Notes: generated by a model from the letters alone, not told the origin. A stretch of 64,000 nucleotides of DNA from an uncultured bacterium (GCA_905214425.1 CAJMLY010000005.1:47411-111410); one strand, 5' to 3'. Counted from the first letter of the stretch, positions 26,571 through 35,484 are shown. Made by a program: numbers and translations.

Positions 26571-26730
26571 CCTGCCAAAAAGGGACAGGTTTATTTTGGT
26601 CGGTTTTATCTGGGCAAATGCAAGCGCCCCGCAACCGGTAACGATCCGGTTGCGGGGCGCTTTCCGCACATACGACAAAACCGCAGAAAAAACCTGCCAA
26701 AATAAACCTGTCCCTAAATGGCAGGTTTTA
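26569..26730. repeat. 31-base imperfect inverted repeat enclosing a terminator
   Basis: Left arm (26569-26599) and right arm match at 28 of 31 positions and include GGGACAGGTTTATTTTGG. Between them, a 14-bp GC-rich stem with T-tracts on both strands (about 26622-26662) is a likely bidirectional terminator for the small membrane protein gene and proC. The arms share the GTCCC...TGGCAG pattern with other repeats in the window. Confidence 0.8.
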
Positions 26731-27498
26731 CTGGAGGGTTGCGTCGATTGCCTTGACCAGGGCGCTGCGCATGCCGGCGTCCTCGAGCGCAACGACGCCC
26801 TTGATGGTGGCACCACCGGGCGAGCATACGGCATCCTTCATCGCCGCAGGATGCTGGCCAGTTGCAAGCTGCAGCTTTGCCGTACCCAGCACCATCTGGC
26901 TCACAATGCGATAGGCATCGGCACGCGGGATACCGTGCTTGACCGCTGCATCGCCCAGGGCCTCGATTGCCATGGCGACAAATGCCGGAGCGCAACCACC
27001 CACCGTGCCGCCCACAAACAGTAGGCTCGTGTCGAGCTCGACGACGGTGCCGAGCTGACCGAGCAGGTCGAGCACAACAGCACGCTGCTCGTCGCTGAGC
27101 GTAGAGGACTTCTCGCAGGCGATGACGCCCTCGCCCACCGAAACCGGTGTGTTGGGCACCGTCGAGATATGCGCGACGCCCGGCAGGATCTGCTCCCACT
27201 TGGCACTGTCCCAAGTCCAGGCAACCGACAGAACGACCTTTTTGGCAAGAGCATCCTTGAGCGGGGCGAATACCTTCTCGATCATGTACGGTTTGACCGC
27301 AGCGACCACGATATCGGATGCGGCGACAACCTCGGCGGCATCGTGGCAGGCGACCATGCCGCGCGCCTCGCAGCGCTCAACCAGTGCGTCGTAGCGACCC
27401 GCGCAGGCGCACATGTCGCTCGCAGCTACACCGGCAGCGATCCAGCCATCGGCCATAGCGCTCGCCATATTGCCAAAACCGACAAATCCAATCTTCAT
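26728..27498 (-). CDS. proC: Pyrroline-5-carboxylate reductase
   Basis: A 256-residue cytosolic enzyme that reduces pyrroline-5-carboxylate to proline with NAD(P)H, the last step of proline synthesis. The N-terminal Rossmann segment is KIGFVGFGNMASAMADGW, and the C-terminal P5CR signature region reads CSPGGATIKGVVALEDAGMRSALVKAID. The ATG at 27498 follows AAAGGA; an upstream in-frame ATG lacks one. The stop lies at the edge of the inverted repeat that separates it from the small membrane protein gene. The rest of the proline pathway is not in the window. Confidence 0.95.
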   Translation of the reverse strand: MKIGFVGFGNMASAMADGWIAAGVAASDMCACAGRYDALVERCEARGMVACHDAAEVVAASDIVVAAVKPYMIEKVFAPLKDALAKKVVLSVAWTWDSAKWEQILPGVAHISTVPNTPVSVGEGVIACEKSSTLSDEQRAVVLDLLGQLGTVVELDTSLLFVGGTVGGCAPAFVAMAIEALGDAAVKHGIPRADAYRIVSQMVLGTAKLQLATGQHPAAMKDAVCSPGGATIKGVVALEDAGMRSALVKAIDATLQ

Positions 27499-27571
27499 AT
27501 CGCATAGTCCTTTCAGACACATTCCTCAAAACGAAAGGTATTGTCCCACGCCATTGTTTCGTATTGCCGAC

Positions 27572-28042
27572 CTATTTGTGATACGGCTCGCCACGACTGA
27601 TCTTGCAGGCGCGGTAGATTTGCTCCAGCAGCACCACGCGCGCCAGGTTATGCGGCAAGGTAATGCGTCCAAAGCTGAGCATCTCGTCGGCGCGGGCGCG
27701 CACGTCATCGCTCACGCCATCCGATCCGCCAATCACAAAGGCGATGTCGCTGTTACCACGCAGCATAAGATCATCGAGCCGCGCCGAAAACTCCTCGCTC
27801 GAGCGCTCTTTGCCCTCAATGGCCAGCAGGATCACATGCGCTCGAGACGGCAAGGCAGCAAGAATCGCCGCCCCCTCCTTGTCGCGCGCGGCATCCACGC
27901 CGCCCGCCTTGGCCGGGTCGATATCGGCCACCTCGCGGATATCAACCTTGGCATAGGCACCCAGGCGCTTGGTGTACTCAGCGCAGGCGTCCTTCCAAAA
28001 GCGCTCCTTGAGCTTACCGACACAAACGACGGTGTATTTCAC
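27572..28042 (-). CDS. rlmH: 23S rRNA pseudouridine-1915 N3-methyltransferase RlmH
   Basis: A 156-residue SPOUT-class methyltransferase that acts on assembled 70S ribosomes at helix 69. The N-terminus MKYTVVCVGKLKERFWKDAC and the C-terminal knot region (FVIGGSDGVSDDVRARAD; LPHNLARVVLLEQIYRACKI with a final GEPYHK) are diagnostic. The SAM-binding trefoil knot is complete. It begins six bases past the SPFH gene stop, so the two are co-transcribed. Confidence 0.96.
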   Translation of the reverse strand: MKYTVVCVGKLKERFWKDACAEYTKRLGAYAKVDIREVADIDPAKAGGVDAARDKEGAAILAALPSRAHVILLAIEGKERSSEEFSARLDDLMLRGNSDIAFVIGGSDGVSDDVRARADEMLSFGRITLPHNLARVVLLEQIYRACKISRGEPYHK

Positions 28043-28048
28043 GCGTGT

Positions 28049-28987
28049 CTACTCCTTTGACTCGTTCTGAACCTTACCGGCAGCCAGCATCTGCTCGAAC
28101 ATAGAGGCCGACTGCGAAAAGTCGCTCGGCAGCACGACCGTCGAGGTTTTACCCGTGCGAGCGAACTCCGTCATCATCTCGGACCACTGCGTAAACATGA
28201 ACAGTTGGTTGGCCTCGTCATTGCCGACACCCGTCTCCTGGATGATCTCGAGCGAATCTTTGATACCCAGCGCGATGGCCTTGCGCTGGTTGGCGATGCC
28301 CTCGCCCGCCTTTTCCATAGCCTCAGCCTCGGCGGTCGCCTCGGTGACGCGCTTGATGCGGTCTGCCTCAGCGAGCTCCTGTGCCGCAGCGCGCTTGCGC
28401 TGGGCGGCGTTGATGTCGTTCATGGAGTTCTCAACCTCGGTCGGCAGTGCGATTTTGGTGATGAGCGTCGACACGAGGGTGAAGCCGTAGGCGGCCATCT
28501 GCTCGGAAACGGTAGCGTTGACATCCTTGGCGATGTCATCCTTCTTGGCAAAGACCTCATCGAGTGTGTAGACGGGAATCGAAGAGCGCAGGGCGTCGGT
28601 GATGAAGTCACGCATCTGGTCGACGGGCTCCTGCAGCATATAGTAGCTCTTGTAGATGCCCGAATCTGCCGGGCCGGCGCCCATGTCATAGCTCACGTGG
28701 TACTGAGCAGAGACCTCAAGGCCGATGGTCACGTTGTCCTGGGTCTTAACGTCGATGCCAAAACCGTTTTTCATGGTGCGCAGACTCACCGCGGCGGCCT
28801 TGCGGTCAATCACGGGTACCTTCATGTGGAAGCCCGCGTTGACGATGCGGTTGAACTTGCCTAAGCGTTCGATGATCACGGCATGCTGTTGTTCAACGAC
28901 ATAGCAGGCGTTGGGAAGCAGCAGCAACAGAATGATGATGGGAATCAAAAGGCTGGTAAGGGCGGCGATGATACCGGACAACAGCAT
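28049..28987 (-). CDS. SPFH/band 7 domain (stomatin-like) membrane protein
   Basis: 312 residues with an N-terminal helix (IIAALTSLLIPIIILLLLLPN), an SPFH domain beginning ACYVVEQQHAVIIERLGKF, and a helical C-terminal part rich in Ala, Glu, Lys and Arg (about 180-240) that oligomerises. Such proteins form membrane rings and organise microdomains or regulate proteases. The usual NfeD partner is not adjacent. GGAGAG before the ATG at 28987 fixes the start. It is the first gene of a two-gene unit with rlmH. Confidence 0.92.
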   Translation of the reverse strand: MLLSGIIAALTSLLIPIIILLLLLPNACYVVEQQHAVIIERLGKFNRIVNAGFHMKVPVIDRKAAAVSLRTMKNGFGIDVKTQDNVTIGLEVSAQYHVSYDMGAGPADSGIYKSYYMLQEPVDQMRDFITDALRSSIPVYTLDEVFAKKDDIAKDVNATVSEQMAAYGFTLVSTLITKIALPTEVENSMNDINAAQRKRAAAQELAEADRIKRVTEATAEAEAMEKAGEGIANQRKAIALGIKDSLEIIQETGVGNDEANQLFMFTQWSEMMTEFARTGKTSTVVLPSDFSQSASMFEQMLAAGKVQNESKE

Positions 28988-29064
28988 GGTCTCTCCTCTG
29001 ATAGGCACACGTTGGCATTAGGATACCCGCACGAAGCAGCTGTGTGACACCAACAAGAGGACCC

Positions 29065-29283
29065 GTGGTCAAAAAAGGCCAAATATGAGTACTGTTACCA
29101 GTTTAGTAACAGCGTATTTGGGTCAAAATCGCCTCGTTGAACCCGAGGTCTATCGAAATTACTTCATTTTGTCTCAAGGTTGAGCCAAATTAGCGTACAT
29201 CTGTTGCGTAAAATGAGCAAAAATGGCTTCATGAAATGTCTCTATTTTCATGTCAGTACTCATATTTGCCACTTTTTGACCAC
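29065..29283. repeat. 219-bp AT-rich element with 29-base terminal inverted repeats
   Basis: The ends 29065-29093 and 29255-29283 are inverted copies matching at about 27 of 29 positions (GTGGTCAAAAA...ATGAGTACT). The interior is much more AT-rich than the flanks and holds two hairpins: TGTTAC/GTAACA at about 29093-29111 and CCTCG/CGAGG at about 29132-29148. No reading frame is convincing. It resembles a miniature inverted-repeat element. It fills most of the gap between the SPFH gene and tRNA-Leu. Confidence 0.8.
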
Positions 29284-29340
29284 AGGGGCATCTACCGCGC
29301 GAAATCGATATGTCAAATCTGCCAAAAACGGCCCATAACA

Positions 29341-29366
29341 AAAAAGCTCCCATTGCTGGGAGCTCT
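29341..29366 (-). terminator. Terminator of tRNA-Leu
   Basis: On the minus strand GAGCTCCCA and TGGGAGCT pair around GCAA, followed by TTTTTTG. Confidence 0.85.
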
Positions 29367-29375
29367 TTCATTCAA

Positions 29376-29462
29376 TGGTGCGGGCGAAAGGACTTGAACC
29401 TTCATGGGGTTGCCCCCATACGGACCTGAACCGTACGCGTCTGCCAATTCCGCCACGCCCGC
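29376..29462 (-). tRNA. tRNA-Leu(CAG)
   Basis: A class II tRNA of 87 bases with encoded CCA. Acceptor GCGGGCG/CGCCCGC, anticodon CAG in the loop TTCAGGT, and a long variable arm with stem GGGG/CCCC. No inverted T-arm copy follows its terminator, unlike the Ser, Arg and Phe genes. Confidence 0.96.
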
Positions 29463-29505
29463 GTGCAGGAATTAGAATAACGGAGCGCCATCGCGAACGC
29501 AAGAA

Positions 29506-30423
29506 CTATTTTTGAAAAAGTTTGCAGGCATTTTCCCAAGCTGCTCGCGCGATTGCCTCAGCATCCTCGCCGGTACGATCGACACGGTCGTTGACCAGCG
29601 CGTTTGCCGTAATGGAGATCATTGCGGGCTCGCATTCAAGACCGCGGATGGGCTCCGGAGCCATATACGGGCAATCCGTCTCGAACAAAATTCGATCGAG
29701 TGGGGTTGCCGCGAATGCCTCGCGCACGTCGTCGTTGCGCTTAAAGGTGGCCGCACCACCATAGGCGATATAGCAGCCCAGCTCCACAAAGCGCTCCATC
29801 GTAGCGCGGTCCTCGCCAAAGCAGTGCAGCACACAACCGGCCTGGGGCACGCCCACCTCACGAAGCACGTTGTAGGCGTCCACGTGCGAGGTGCGCTCCT
29901 GGTCCGTGTCCTCGTGACGCAGATGCAGCTCCACCGGCACGTTACGGCACACGGCAAGCTCGAGCTGGCGCGCCATGCAGTCAATCTGCACGTTATGGGG
30001 TGCCGGCGCGATATCGTCGTCATAGTCCATGTGGTAGTCCAGGCCAATTTCGCCGATACCGGCGCACAAAGGGTCATCGAGCGCGGCAACGACCTGCGCG
30101 TGAATGTCGTCGGTATAATCCGGCGCGCCATAGGGGTGAACGCCAGCGAGATACTTGATCTGCGGAATATCCCGCATCGGCAAAATCTCGCGCACGAGCC
30201 AGTCACTATAGTCCGTCACGCTGCGCTTGTCGGCGATGGGGTCGAACATCGTCACCAGCAGGTCGACGCCCGCGGCTTTGGCGCGCACGAGCGTCTCGGG
30301 CACTTCTTTGCCCCAGAACGAAAGCAGATGCGCATGCGTGTCGGCAAGCGGTGCCAAGGGCACGGGACAAGCAACCGTCTTCTTTTTCTTAGTAAACGTC
30401 ACGCGCTCGGCATCAGGCATCAT
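29506..30423 (-). CDS. TatD family metal-dependent hydrolase/DNase
   Basis: A 305-residue TIM-barrel hydrolase. Metal-binding motifs are LADTHAHL at the start of the barrel, IGEIGLDYH, VELHLRH, VLHCFGED and LFETDCPYMAPEP. TatD-type proteins act as 3'-5' exonucleases in DNA repair or as D-aminoacyl-tRNA deacylase-like enzymes; the exact activity is unproven here. A lysine-rich stretch (TKKKKTV) precedes the domain. Its start overlaps the end of rsmA by 11 bases with CAGGAG as ribosome site, so the two are coupled. Confidence 0.92.
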   Translation of the reverse strand: MMPDAERVTFTKKKKTVACPVPLAPLADTHAHLLSFWGKEVPETLVRAKAAGVDLLVTMFDPIADKRSVTDYSDWLVREILPMRDIPQIKYLAGVHPYGAPDYTDDIHAQVVAALDDPLCAGIGEIGLDYHMDYDDDIAPAPHNVQIDCMARQLELAVCRNVPVELHLRHEDTDQERTSHVDAYNVLREVGVPQAGCVLHCFGEDRATMERFVELGCYIAYGGAATFKRNDDVREAFAATPLDRILFETDCPYMAPEPIRGLECEPAMISITANALVNDRVDRTGEDAEAIARAAWENACKLFQK

Positions 30424-31273
30424 GGATTAGCTCCTGGGCCAGACGGACAAAGTCAGCAACATCAAGCGTCTCGGCGCGCGTGGTGGGTGCAATACCGCAA
30501 GCCTCAAAGGCAGCATCGAGCACGTCCTTGGCAAAACCGTTGGCGCTCATGGAATTGCGGATGGTCTTGCGACGCTGAGCAAATGCAGCGTCGATCACGC
30601 GGGCCACAAACTCGCGATCGAGTCCCTCGGGCACCACGCCGTCAACACGGTCGATACGCACGACGGCCGAGTCCACATGCGGCGCCGGCATAAAGCAGCG
30701 CGGCGGCACCTCAAAACGACCCGTAACCTGCGCATATAGGCCGAGCTTTGCCGTATAGCCGCCATAGGTCTTGTTGCCCGGCGCTGCGGCAATGCGATCG
30801 GCAACCTCCTTTTGCACCATGACGACGGCACGCTTGAGCGCCGGCATCGTCTGGAAAAATTGCAAAATGATCGTCGCCGCCACGTTATAGGGCAAGTTCG
30901 CGACAAATACCGTGGGCTCGCCGCCCGCAACCTGCTCAATCTGCTCCGGGCCCACCTTGAGCGCATCGCCCATGATAAAGCGGAAGTTGGCATAGTCGGC
31001 GGCGTGGGCGTCGAGCACCGGTTCGAGCTCAGGATCGGCCTCAATGGACGTAACGCACGCCGCTTCCTGCAGCAACGCGAGTGTCAACGTACCGCAACCC
31101 GGACCCACCTCGAGTACGCGCTCGTCACCTGTAAGCTCGGCAAGCTCGCAGATACGCTCGATCACATGATTGTCGATTAGAAAGTTCTGGCCCAGGCGAT
31201 GCTTGGTCGCAAGGCCAAACTCCTCCAGCAGCTCCCTGGTGGCCGTGGGGTTTGCCAAAGGCGAAGTTGTCAT
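30413..31273 (-). CDS. rsmA: 16S rRNA dimethyladenosine transferase RsmA (KsgA)
   Basis: A 286-residue SAM-dependent enzyme that dimethylates the adjacent adenosines A1518 and A1519 (E. coli numbering) near the 3' end of 16S rRNA, a late step and checkpoint of 30S assembly. Motif X is HRLGQNFLID, motif I LEVGPGCGTLTLALL, and the catalytic motif IV VANLPYN. The C-terminal domain has QRRKTIRNSM. GGAGG lies before the ATG. It lies between metG and tatD on one strand, an order common in Gram-positive genomes. Confidence 0.96.
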   Translation of the reverse strand: MTTSPLANPTATRELLEEFGLATKHRLGQNFLIDNHVIERICELAELTGDERVLEVGPGCGTLTLALLQEAACVTSIEADPELEPVLDAHAADYANFRFIMGDALKVGPEQIEQVAGGEPTVFVANLPYNVAATIILQFFQTMPALKRAVVMVQKEVADRIAAAPGNKTYGGYTAKLGLYAQVTGRFEVPPRCFMPAPHVDSAVVRIDRVDGVVPEGLDREFVARVIDAAFAQRRKTIRNSMSANGFAKDVLDAAFEACGIAPTTRAETLDVADFVRLAQELIHDA

Positions 31274-31308
31274 GGTTGCCTCCTTAGCATGATGGCGGCG
31301 TCTTGAAA

Positions 31309-31341
31309 CAAAAGGGCATGGACCGTGGCGGCCATGCCCTT
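31309..31341 (-). terminator. Terminator of metG
   Basis: On the minus strand AAGGGCATGG pairs with CCATGCCCTT, followed by TTGTTTC. It also separates metG from rsmA transcription. Confidence 0.75.
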
Positions 31342-31383
31342 ACAGCTAAACAGCAAATTGCCGATATGGCGCTCGCGCGGTCT

Positions 31384-32985
31384 CTACGCCAGACGCGGGA
31401 ACAGCGGATCGCCCTTCTCGACGGGCTGACCGCCGGCAAGCAGGCCCCAAGCGCAAATGCCCTTGAGGTCGTCGCTCGCGGCCTCGTCCTCGCAGGACAG
31501 GCGGCGCAGAGCCTCGGCAGAAGTCTGGGGCATGAGCGGCATCAGCAGGTGAGCGGCAATGCGGATGGCCTCGAGCAGGTTGTAGATCACAAATGCCAGC
31601 TCGTCAGCCTTGGCCTCGTCCTTGGCAAGTGCCCAGGGCTCGGAGTCCTCGATGTAGTGGTTGGCGGCGTGGATGAGTTCCATGACCTCGTCCTTGGCTC
31701 CACCGTAATCGAGCACGTCCATCTTGGCCATGTAGCGGTCGACCAGGCCATCGGCGATCTTTGCCAGCGGGTTGTCGAACGCATCGAACGATGCGGGCTT
31801 GACGGGCGCGCAACCGTCAAAGTACTTGCCGCTCATGTTGAGCGAACGCGAGATGAGGTTGCCCCAGCTGTTGGCCAGGTCGGCGTTGTAGACCTGCTCC
31901 ATGCGGTCGAAGCTGATGGCACCGTCGGTGCCGGGGACGACGTCGGTCATGAAGTAGTAGCGATAGCCCTCGACGCCCAGCATGTCGATAACGTCCTGCG
32001 GAGCGATGGCGTTGCCGCGGCTCTTGGACATCTTCTCGGCCTTGCCGGTCTCGGCATTGCGCACGGTCAGGAAGCCGTGGGCAAAGACGTGCTCGGGCAG
32101 GGCCTCGCCGATGGCCATGAGCATGGCGGGCCAAATGACGCAGTGGAAGCGGATGATGTCCTTACCCACGATGTGGAACTGCGCGGGCCAGCGATAGGCC
32201 AACTCGGCACGGGCCTCGTCGGTATCGACACCGTAGCCGACAGCCGTCATATAGTTGAGCAGCGCGTCGAACCACACATAGGTCACGTGGCCCTCGTCAA
32301 ACGGAACCTGAATGCCCCAGTCAAAGCTCGTACGGCTCACGGAAAGGTCGTTGAGGCCGCCCTCGACAAAGCTGCGCACCTCGTTCATACGGAACGCGGG
32401 CTCGACAAAGTCGGGGTGCTCGTCATAGAGCTTGAGCAGCTTGTCCTGGAAAGCGGAAAGCTTAAAGAAGTAGGACTCCTCCTGCACGCGCTCGAGCGGA
32501 CGGTGGCAGTCGGGGCACAGGTGCTGGCCGACGCTGCCGTACTCCTCGTCACCCTTCTGGACCTGCGTGTCGGTGAAGTAGGTCTCGTCAGGCACGCAAT
32601 ACCAACCGTCGTAGCTGCCCTTATACAGGTAGCCGGACTCCCTCATGCGCTCCCACAGGTACTGCACGGCATGATGCTGGCGCGGCTCGGTGGTGCGGAT
32701 GAAGTCGTCGTTGGAAATCTCGAGCTTGCTCCAAAGCTCCTTGAAGTGCGGGGCCTGGCTGTCGGTCCACTCCTGCGGCGTCATGTTGTGCTTGGCTGCG
32801 GCCTCGGCGACCTTCTCGCCGTGCTCGTCCATGCCGGTCAGGAACTTGACGTTATAGCCGGCGGAGCGGCGATAGCGAGCCTGAACATCGGCGATGATGG
32901 TGGAATAAGCCGTGCCCAGGTGCGGATCGGCGTTGACGTAGTAGATGGGCGTCGTGATAAAGAACGAAGGCTTGCTTTGATCCAT
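31384..32985 (-). CDS. metG: Methionyl-tRNA synthetase
   Basis: A 533-residue class I synthetase that charges initiator and elongator tRNA-Met. The HIGH-type signature is HLGTAY in YYVNADPHLGTAYST, and KMSKS is in AEKMSKSRGNAI. A zinc-knuckle part is reduced to CPDCHRPLE, with an otherwise sparse cysteine set; this matches the short bacterial MetG type with one CXXC. The C-terminal EMAP-like tRNA-binding domain of longer forms is missing, which is a normal variant. The gene lies 69 bases downstream of rsmI. Confidence 0.96.
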   Translation of the reverse strand: MDQSKPSFFITTPIYYVNADPHLGTAYSTIIADVQARYRRSAGYNVKFLTGMDEHGEKVAEAAAKHNMTPQEWTDSQAPHFKELWSKLEISNDDFIRTTEPRQHHAVQYLWERMRESGYLYKGSYDGWYCVPDETYFTDTQVQKGDEEYGSVGQHLCPDCHRPLERVQEESYFFKLSAFQDKLLKLYDEHPDFVEPAFRMNEVRSFVEGGLNDLSVSRTSFDWGIQVPFDEGHVTYVWFDALLNYMTAVGYGVDTDEARAELAYRWPAQFHIVGKDIIRFHCVIWPAMLMAIGEALPEHVFAHGFLTVRNAETGKAEKMSKSRGNAIAPQDVIDMLGVEGYRYYFMTDVVPGTDGAISFDRMEQVYNADLANSWGNLISRSLNMSGKYFDGCAPVKPASFDAFDNPLAKIADGLVDRYMAKMDVLDYGGAKDEVMELIHAANHYIEDSEPWALAKDEAKADELAFVIYNLLEAIRIAAHLLMPLMPQTSAEALRRLSCEDEAASDDLKGICAWGLLAGGQPVEKGDPLFPRLA

Positions 32986-33054
32986 GGGGTTTGTCCTCCA
33001 GAAAAACGTTGCATACAGAGGATGATTCTAGCGCAAGGGCTGGATATCCTCCAT

Positions 33055-33933
33055 CTATTGCATATCGAGCACCATGGCATAGACATCGCGCTTGCGGCGC
33101 GAATACTTCTGAGACAGGCGCTTGGCCACCGCAGACGCGGGCTCCCCCTCCTCGAGCGCGGCGCGGATATCCTCGCGCAGGGCCTCGTCGGGATCCGCTG
33201 CCGCGGCGCCAACCGGCACGATACCGGCCTCCTCATCCTCGCTCGGCGGCGCGATGACCAGCGCAATCTCGCCCTTTACCTCGCCGCGAGCACGCAGCTC
33301 CTCGGCAAGCTGGGCAGCGGGCCCGCGCAAGACCTCCTCGTGCAGCTTGGTGAGTTCGCGGCAGACGGCAACCTCACGTTGGGGAAAGACCTCCGCCACG
33401 GCCTCGAGCGTCGCCACGATGCGATGTGGAGACTCGTAGAAGATGAGCGCGCCGGGCACTACGGCAAGGCGCTGCAAACGGCGCACGCGGTCGCCGTGTT
33501 TTCGGCCCAAAAAGCCCTCGAAGAAAAAATGCTCGCAGGGAATGCCGGACGAAACGAGCGCCGTGACGCAAGCAGAGGGCCCGGGAATAACTTCGACGGG
33601 CACATCGGCCTCACGCGCCGCCTCGACCAGCGCCTGGCCGGGATCGGACACGCTCGGCATGCCGGCGTCCGAGGCAAAGGCGAGGGTCTCCCCCGCCAGC
33701 AGACGGTCGACCAGGCCGGCGGCGCGGCTGGCGATCACATTCTCGTCGCAACGGACAAGCGGCTTGGAAATGCCCAGATACATCAGCAGCTTTGACGTCA
33801 CACGCGTGTCTTCGCAGCAGATGACATCGGCAGCGGCAAAGGCCTCGCCAACGCGCGGGGACAGGTCGCCCAGGTTGCCGATGGGCGTGCCGACCACATA
33901 GAGTTTGCCCGTATGGGCGCTGTTTTGCGTCAT
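33055..33933 (-). CDS. rsmI: 16S rRNA 2'-O-methyltransferase RsmI
   Basis: A 292-residue enzyme that methylates the 2'-OH of C1402 in 16S rRNA, near the decoding centre. Motifs are LYVVGTPIGNLGDLS at the N-terminus, CCEDTRVTSKLL, ASDAGMPSVSDPG and FEGFLGRK. The C-terminal 60 residues are acidic and then basic, ending RLSQKYSRRKRDVYAMVL. It is the first gene of the rsmI-metG-rsmA-tatD series. Confidence 0.96.
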   Translation of the reverse strand: MTQNSAHTGKLYVVGTPIGNLGDLSPRVGEAFAAADVICCEDTRVTSKLLMYLGISKPLVRCDENVIASRAAGLVDRLLAGETLAFASDAGMPSVSDPGQALVEAAREADVPVEVIPGPSACVTALVSSGIPCEHFFFEGFLGRKHGDRVRRLQRLAVVPGALIFYESPHRIVATLEAVAEVFPQREVAVCRELTKLHEEVLRGPAAQLAEELRARGEVKGEIALVIAPPSEDEEAGIVPVGAAAADPDEALREDIRAALEEGEPASAVAKRLSQKYSRRKRDVYAMVLDMQ

Positions 33934-33939
33934 ATCAAC

Positions 33940-35001
33940 CTATTCAATCATGCCGCGCTCGAGCGTACCGAGCGCCGCGCGGGCGTCCCATGCTGCAATG
34001 CGCTTCTCGGTCTTCCACGTTTGGAAGAACCAACCGGCAGCCGGCGCAAACGAAGCCAGCTGGTTGGCGATAAACACGCGCTCGTAGGCATTGCGGCCTT
34101 CGGGCGTAACCGACGAGTTGGCAAAGATCGCCGCGCCCGACCATTCGCCCACCAGCACGGGGAACCCAGTCGAAATCGCTTCTTTAAGCTCGCGCTTGTT
34201 ACGGGAAATCGCCGTCGTCAGCCCGCGGGGGCTCGTGATATCGAGCGCATACTCGTCGCGGTAATGGTACAGGTGAAGGTCCATGTAGACGTTCTTGTAC
34301 TTGGCGCCGCGCATAAAATGCTTCCACTCGCTGGGATGCCCCGACGACGAGAAGACGACGATCTTATCCTCGGGCATATACGAACGAACGAGCTCGTAAG
34401 CATCGCGATAGAAATTGCGCAGGTAGTGAGCAGGAATGCCATCCGTCATGGTGAAGAGGCTCTTGCGGACACTCATCTGCGGCGTGTCCAACAGCTCGAT
34501 GCCCAGCAGGCTCTCGGCCTCGCCGTAACGCTCGGCCAAGCGCTCGAGCACGTCGAGTGCGACATGGCGGCCGTTAGTGGACGAATGCCACTCGGCGACA
34601 GCCTCCGGCGTGGTGGGCGAATCGTTGGAATCGCCTTGGCCACCGGGCACAGTTGCCAGATCAAGCAGCACGCGGATGTCGTACTTGGCAGCCCACTCAA
34701 TCGCGCGGTCGATGTAATCGACAACCGAGATATAGGAGGCATCGGACTCCTGTGAGCCAAAGGCATACCAGGGCACCGGCAGACGCACGGCATTGAGGCC
34801 AATCTGCGCCATGCGGCGGAAATCGTCCTCGCTCACAAACGTCTCGTAATGACGGCGCATGCGCTCGTTATAGGCGGCGGTGCCCATGGCCTCCTGCAGC
34901 TCGGCCGCGTTGGATGCACCGGTCGCCGCGTATAGCGACGGGGTCACCCAAGGCTCGGGAATAAACCAGCCAGAGAGATTAACGCCGAGTATCCTCTCCA
35001 T
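33940..35001 (-). CDS. GH5-like (exo-beta-1,3-glucanase type) protein lacking the acid/base Glu
   Basis: 353 residues resembling fungal-type glucan 1,3-beta-glucosidases of family GH5: GVNLSGWFIPEPWVTPSLY near the N-terminus, DFRRMAQIGLNAVRLPVPWY, and the nucleophile region FPVLVGEWSGA. In active members the acid/base glutamate lies in a segment like GIELLNEP; here it reads LLGIELLDTPQ, so Glu is replaced by Thr and Asn by Asp. No signal peptide is present, so the protein should be cytosolic. The ATG at 35001 has AAGGGGG upstream. It may be a non-catalytic carbohydrate-binding protein or an enzyme with altered mechanism. It stands alone between rsmI and tRNA-Phe. Confidence 0.85.
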   Translation of the reverse strand: MERILGVNLSGWFIPEPWVTPSLYAATGASNAAELQEAMGTAAYNERMRRHYETFVSEDDFRRMAQIGLNAVRLPVPWYAFGSQESDASYISVVDYIDRAIEWAAKYDIRVLLDLATVPGGQGDSNDSPTTPEAVAEWHSSTNGRHVALDVLERLAERYGEAESLLGIELLDTPQMSVRKSLFTMTDGIPAHYLRNFYRDAYELVRSYMPEDKIVVFSSSGHPSEWKHFMRGAKYKNVYMDLHLYHYRDEYALDITSPRGLTTAISRNKRELKEAISTGFPVLVGEWSGAAIFANSSVTPEGRNAYERVFIANQLASFAPAAGWFFQTWKTEKRIAAWDARAALGTLERGMIE

Positions 35002-35298
35002 CACTGCCCCCTTCGGATCATGCAGGTCGAACCCGCATCGTATTGCATAGGATAAGTATCGTTTTGAGTATACCCGCGTGTGCGGACAGGCGACCGAACG
35101 GTCTGTAAAGTGACGCGAAAGTGGGAGGAATATCTGGGAACAGGCGGGCTCGGGATGGTGCGACAGATGTGCACGCACGTCGGAAGTAAGCGCCGGAAAG
35201 CGCATCCCGCTCTGGGTCAAAATAATGGGATGCATTTTCCGCGGAACCCCACAAAAAAGAAAAAGGACCCCTTTGCAGAGATCCTAGTCAATTCAAGG

Positions 35299-35316
35299 TG
35301 GCGGGGAAGGGAATCG
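35299..35316 (-). pseudogene. tRNA-Phe 3'-end fragment
   Basis: The acceptor 3' strand and part of the T-arm of tRNA-Phe are duplicated 186 bases from the intact gene and are followed by a terminator. The remainder of the tRNA is absent. Confidence 0.85.
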
Positions 35317-35351
35317 CGTCCGCGCGCTGCGCGGACGGACCGCTGCGGCGC

Positions 35352-35441
35352 TTACGCGCCTTGCGAGCTGCGCTGGCAAACGCTTACGCGTTTACTCAGC
35401 TCCGCGCCCTCACGGGGTTCGATTCCATGTGGGAACTTCAT
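35352..35441 (-). other. Candidate 29-codon reading frame in the tRNA-Phe downstream element
   Basis: Directly after the tRNA-Phe terminator an ATG opens a frame with PHGIEPRE near its start, parallel to the frame after tRNA-Arg. It ends within the hairpin array. No ribosome site was seen and translation is doubtful. Confidence 0.25.
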
Positions 35442-35484
35442 AAAAGAAAAGGACCCCTTTGCAGAGGTCCTAGTCAATTCAAGG

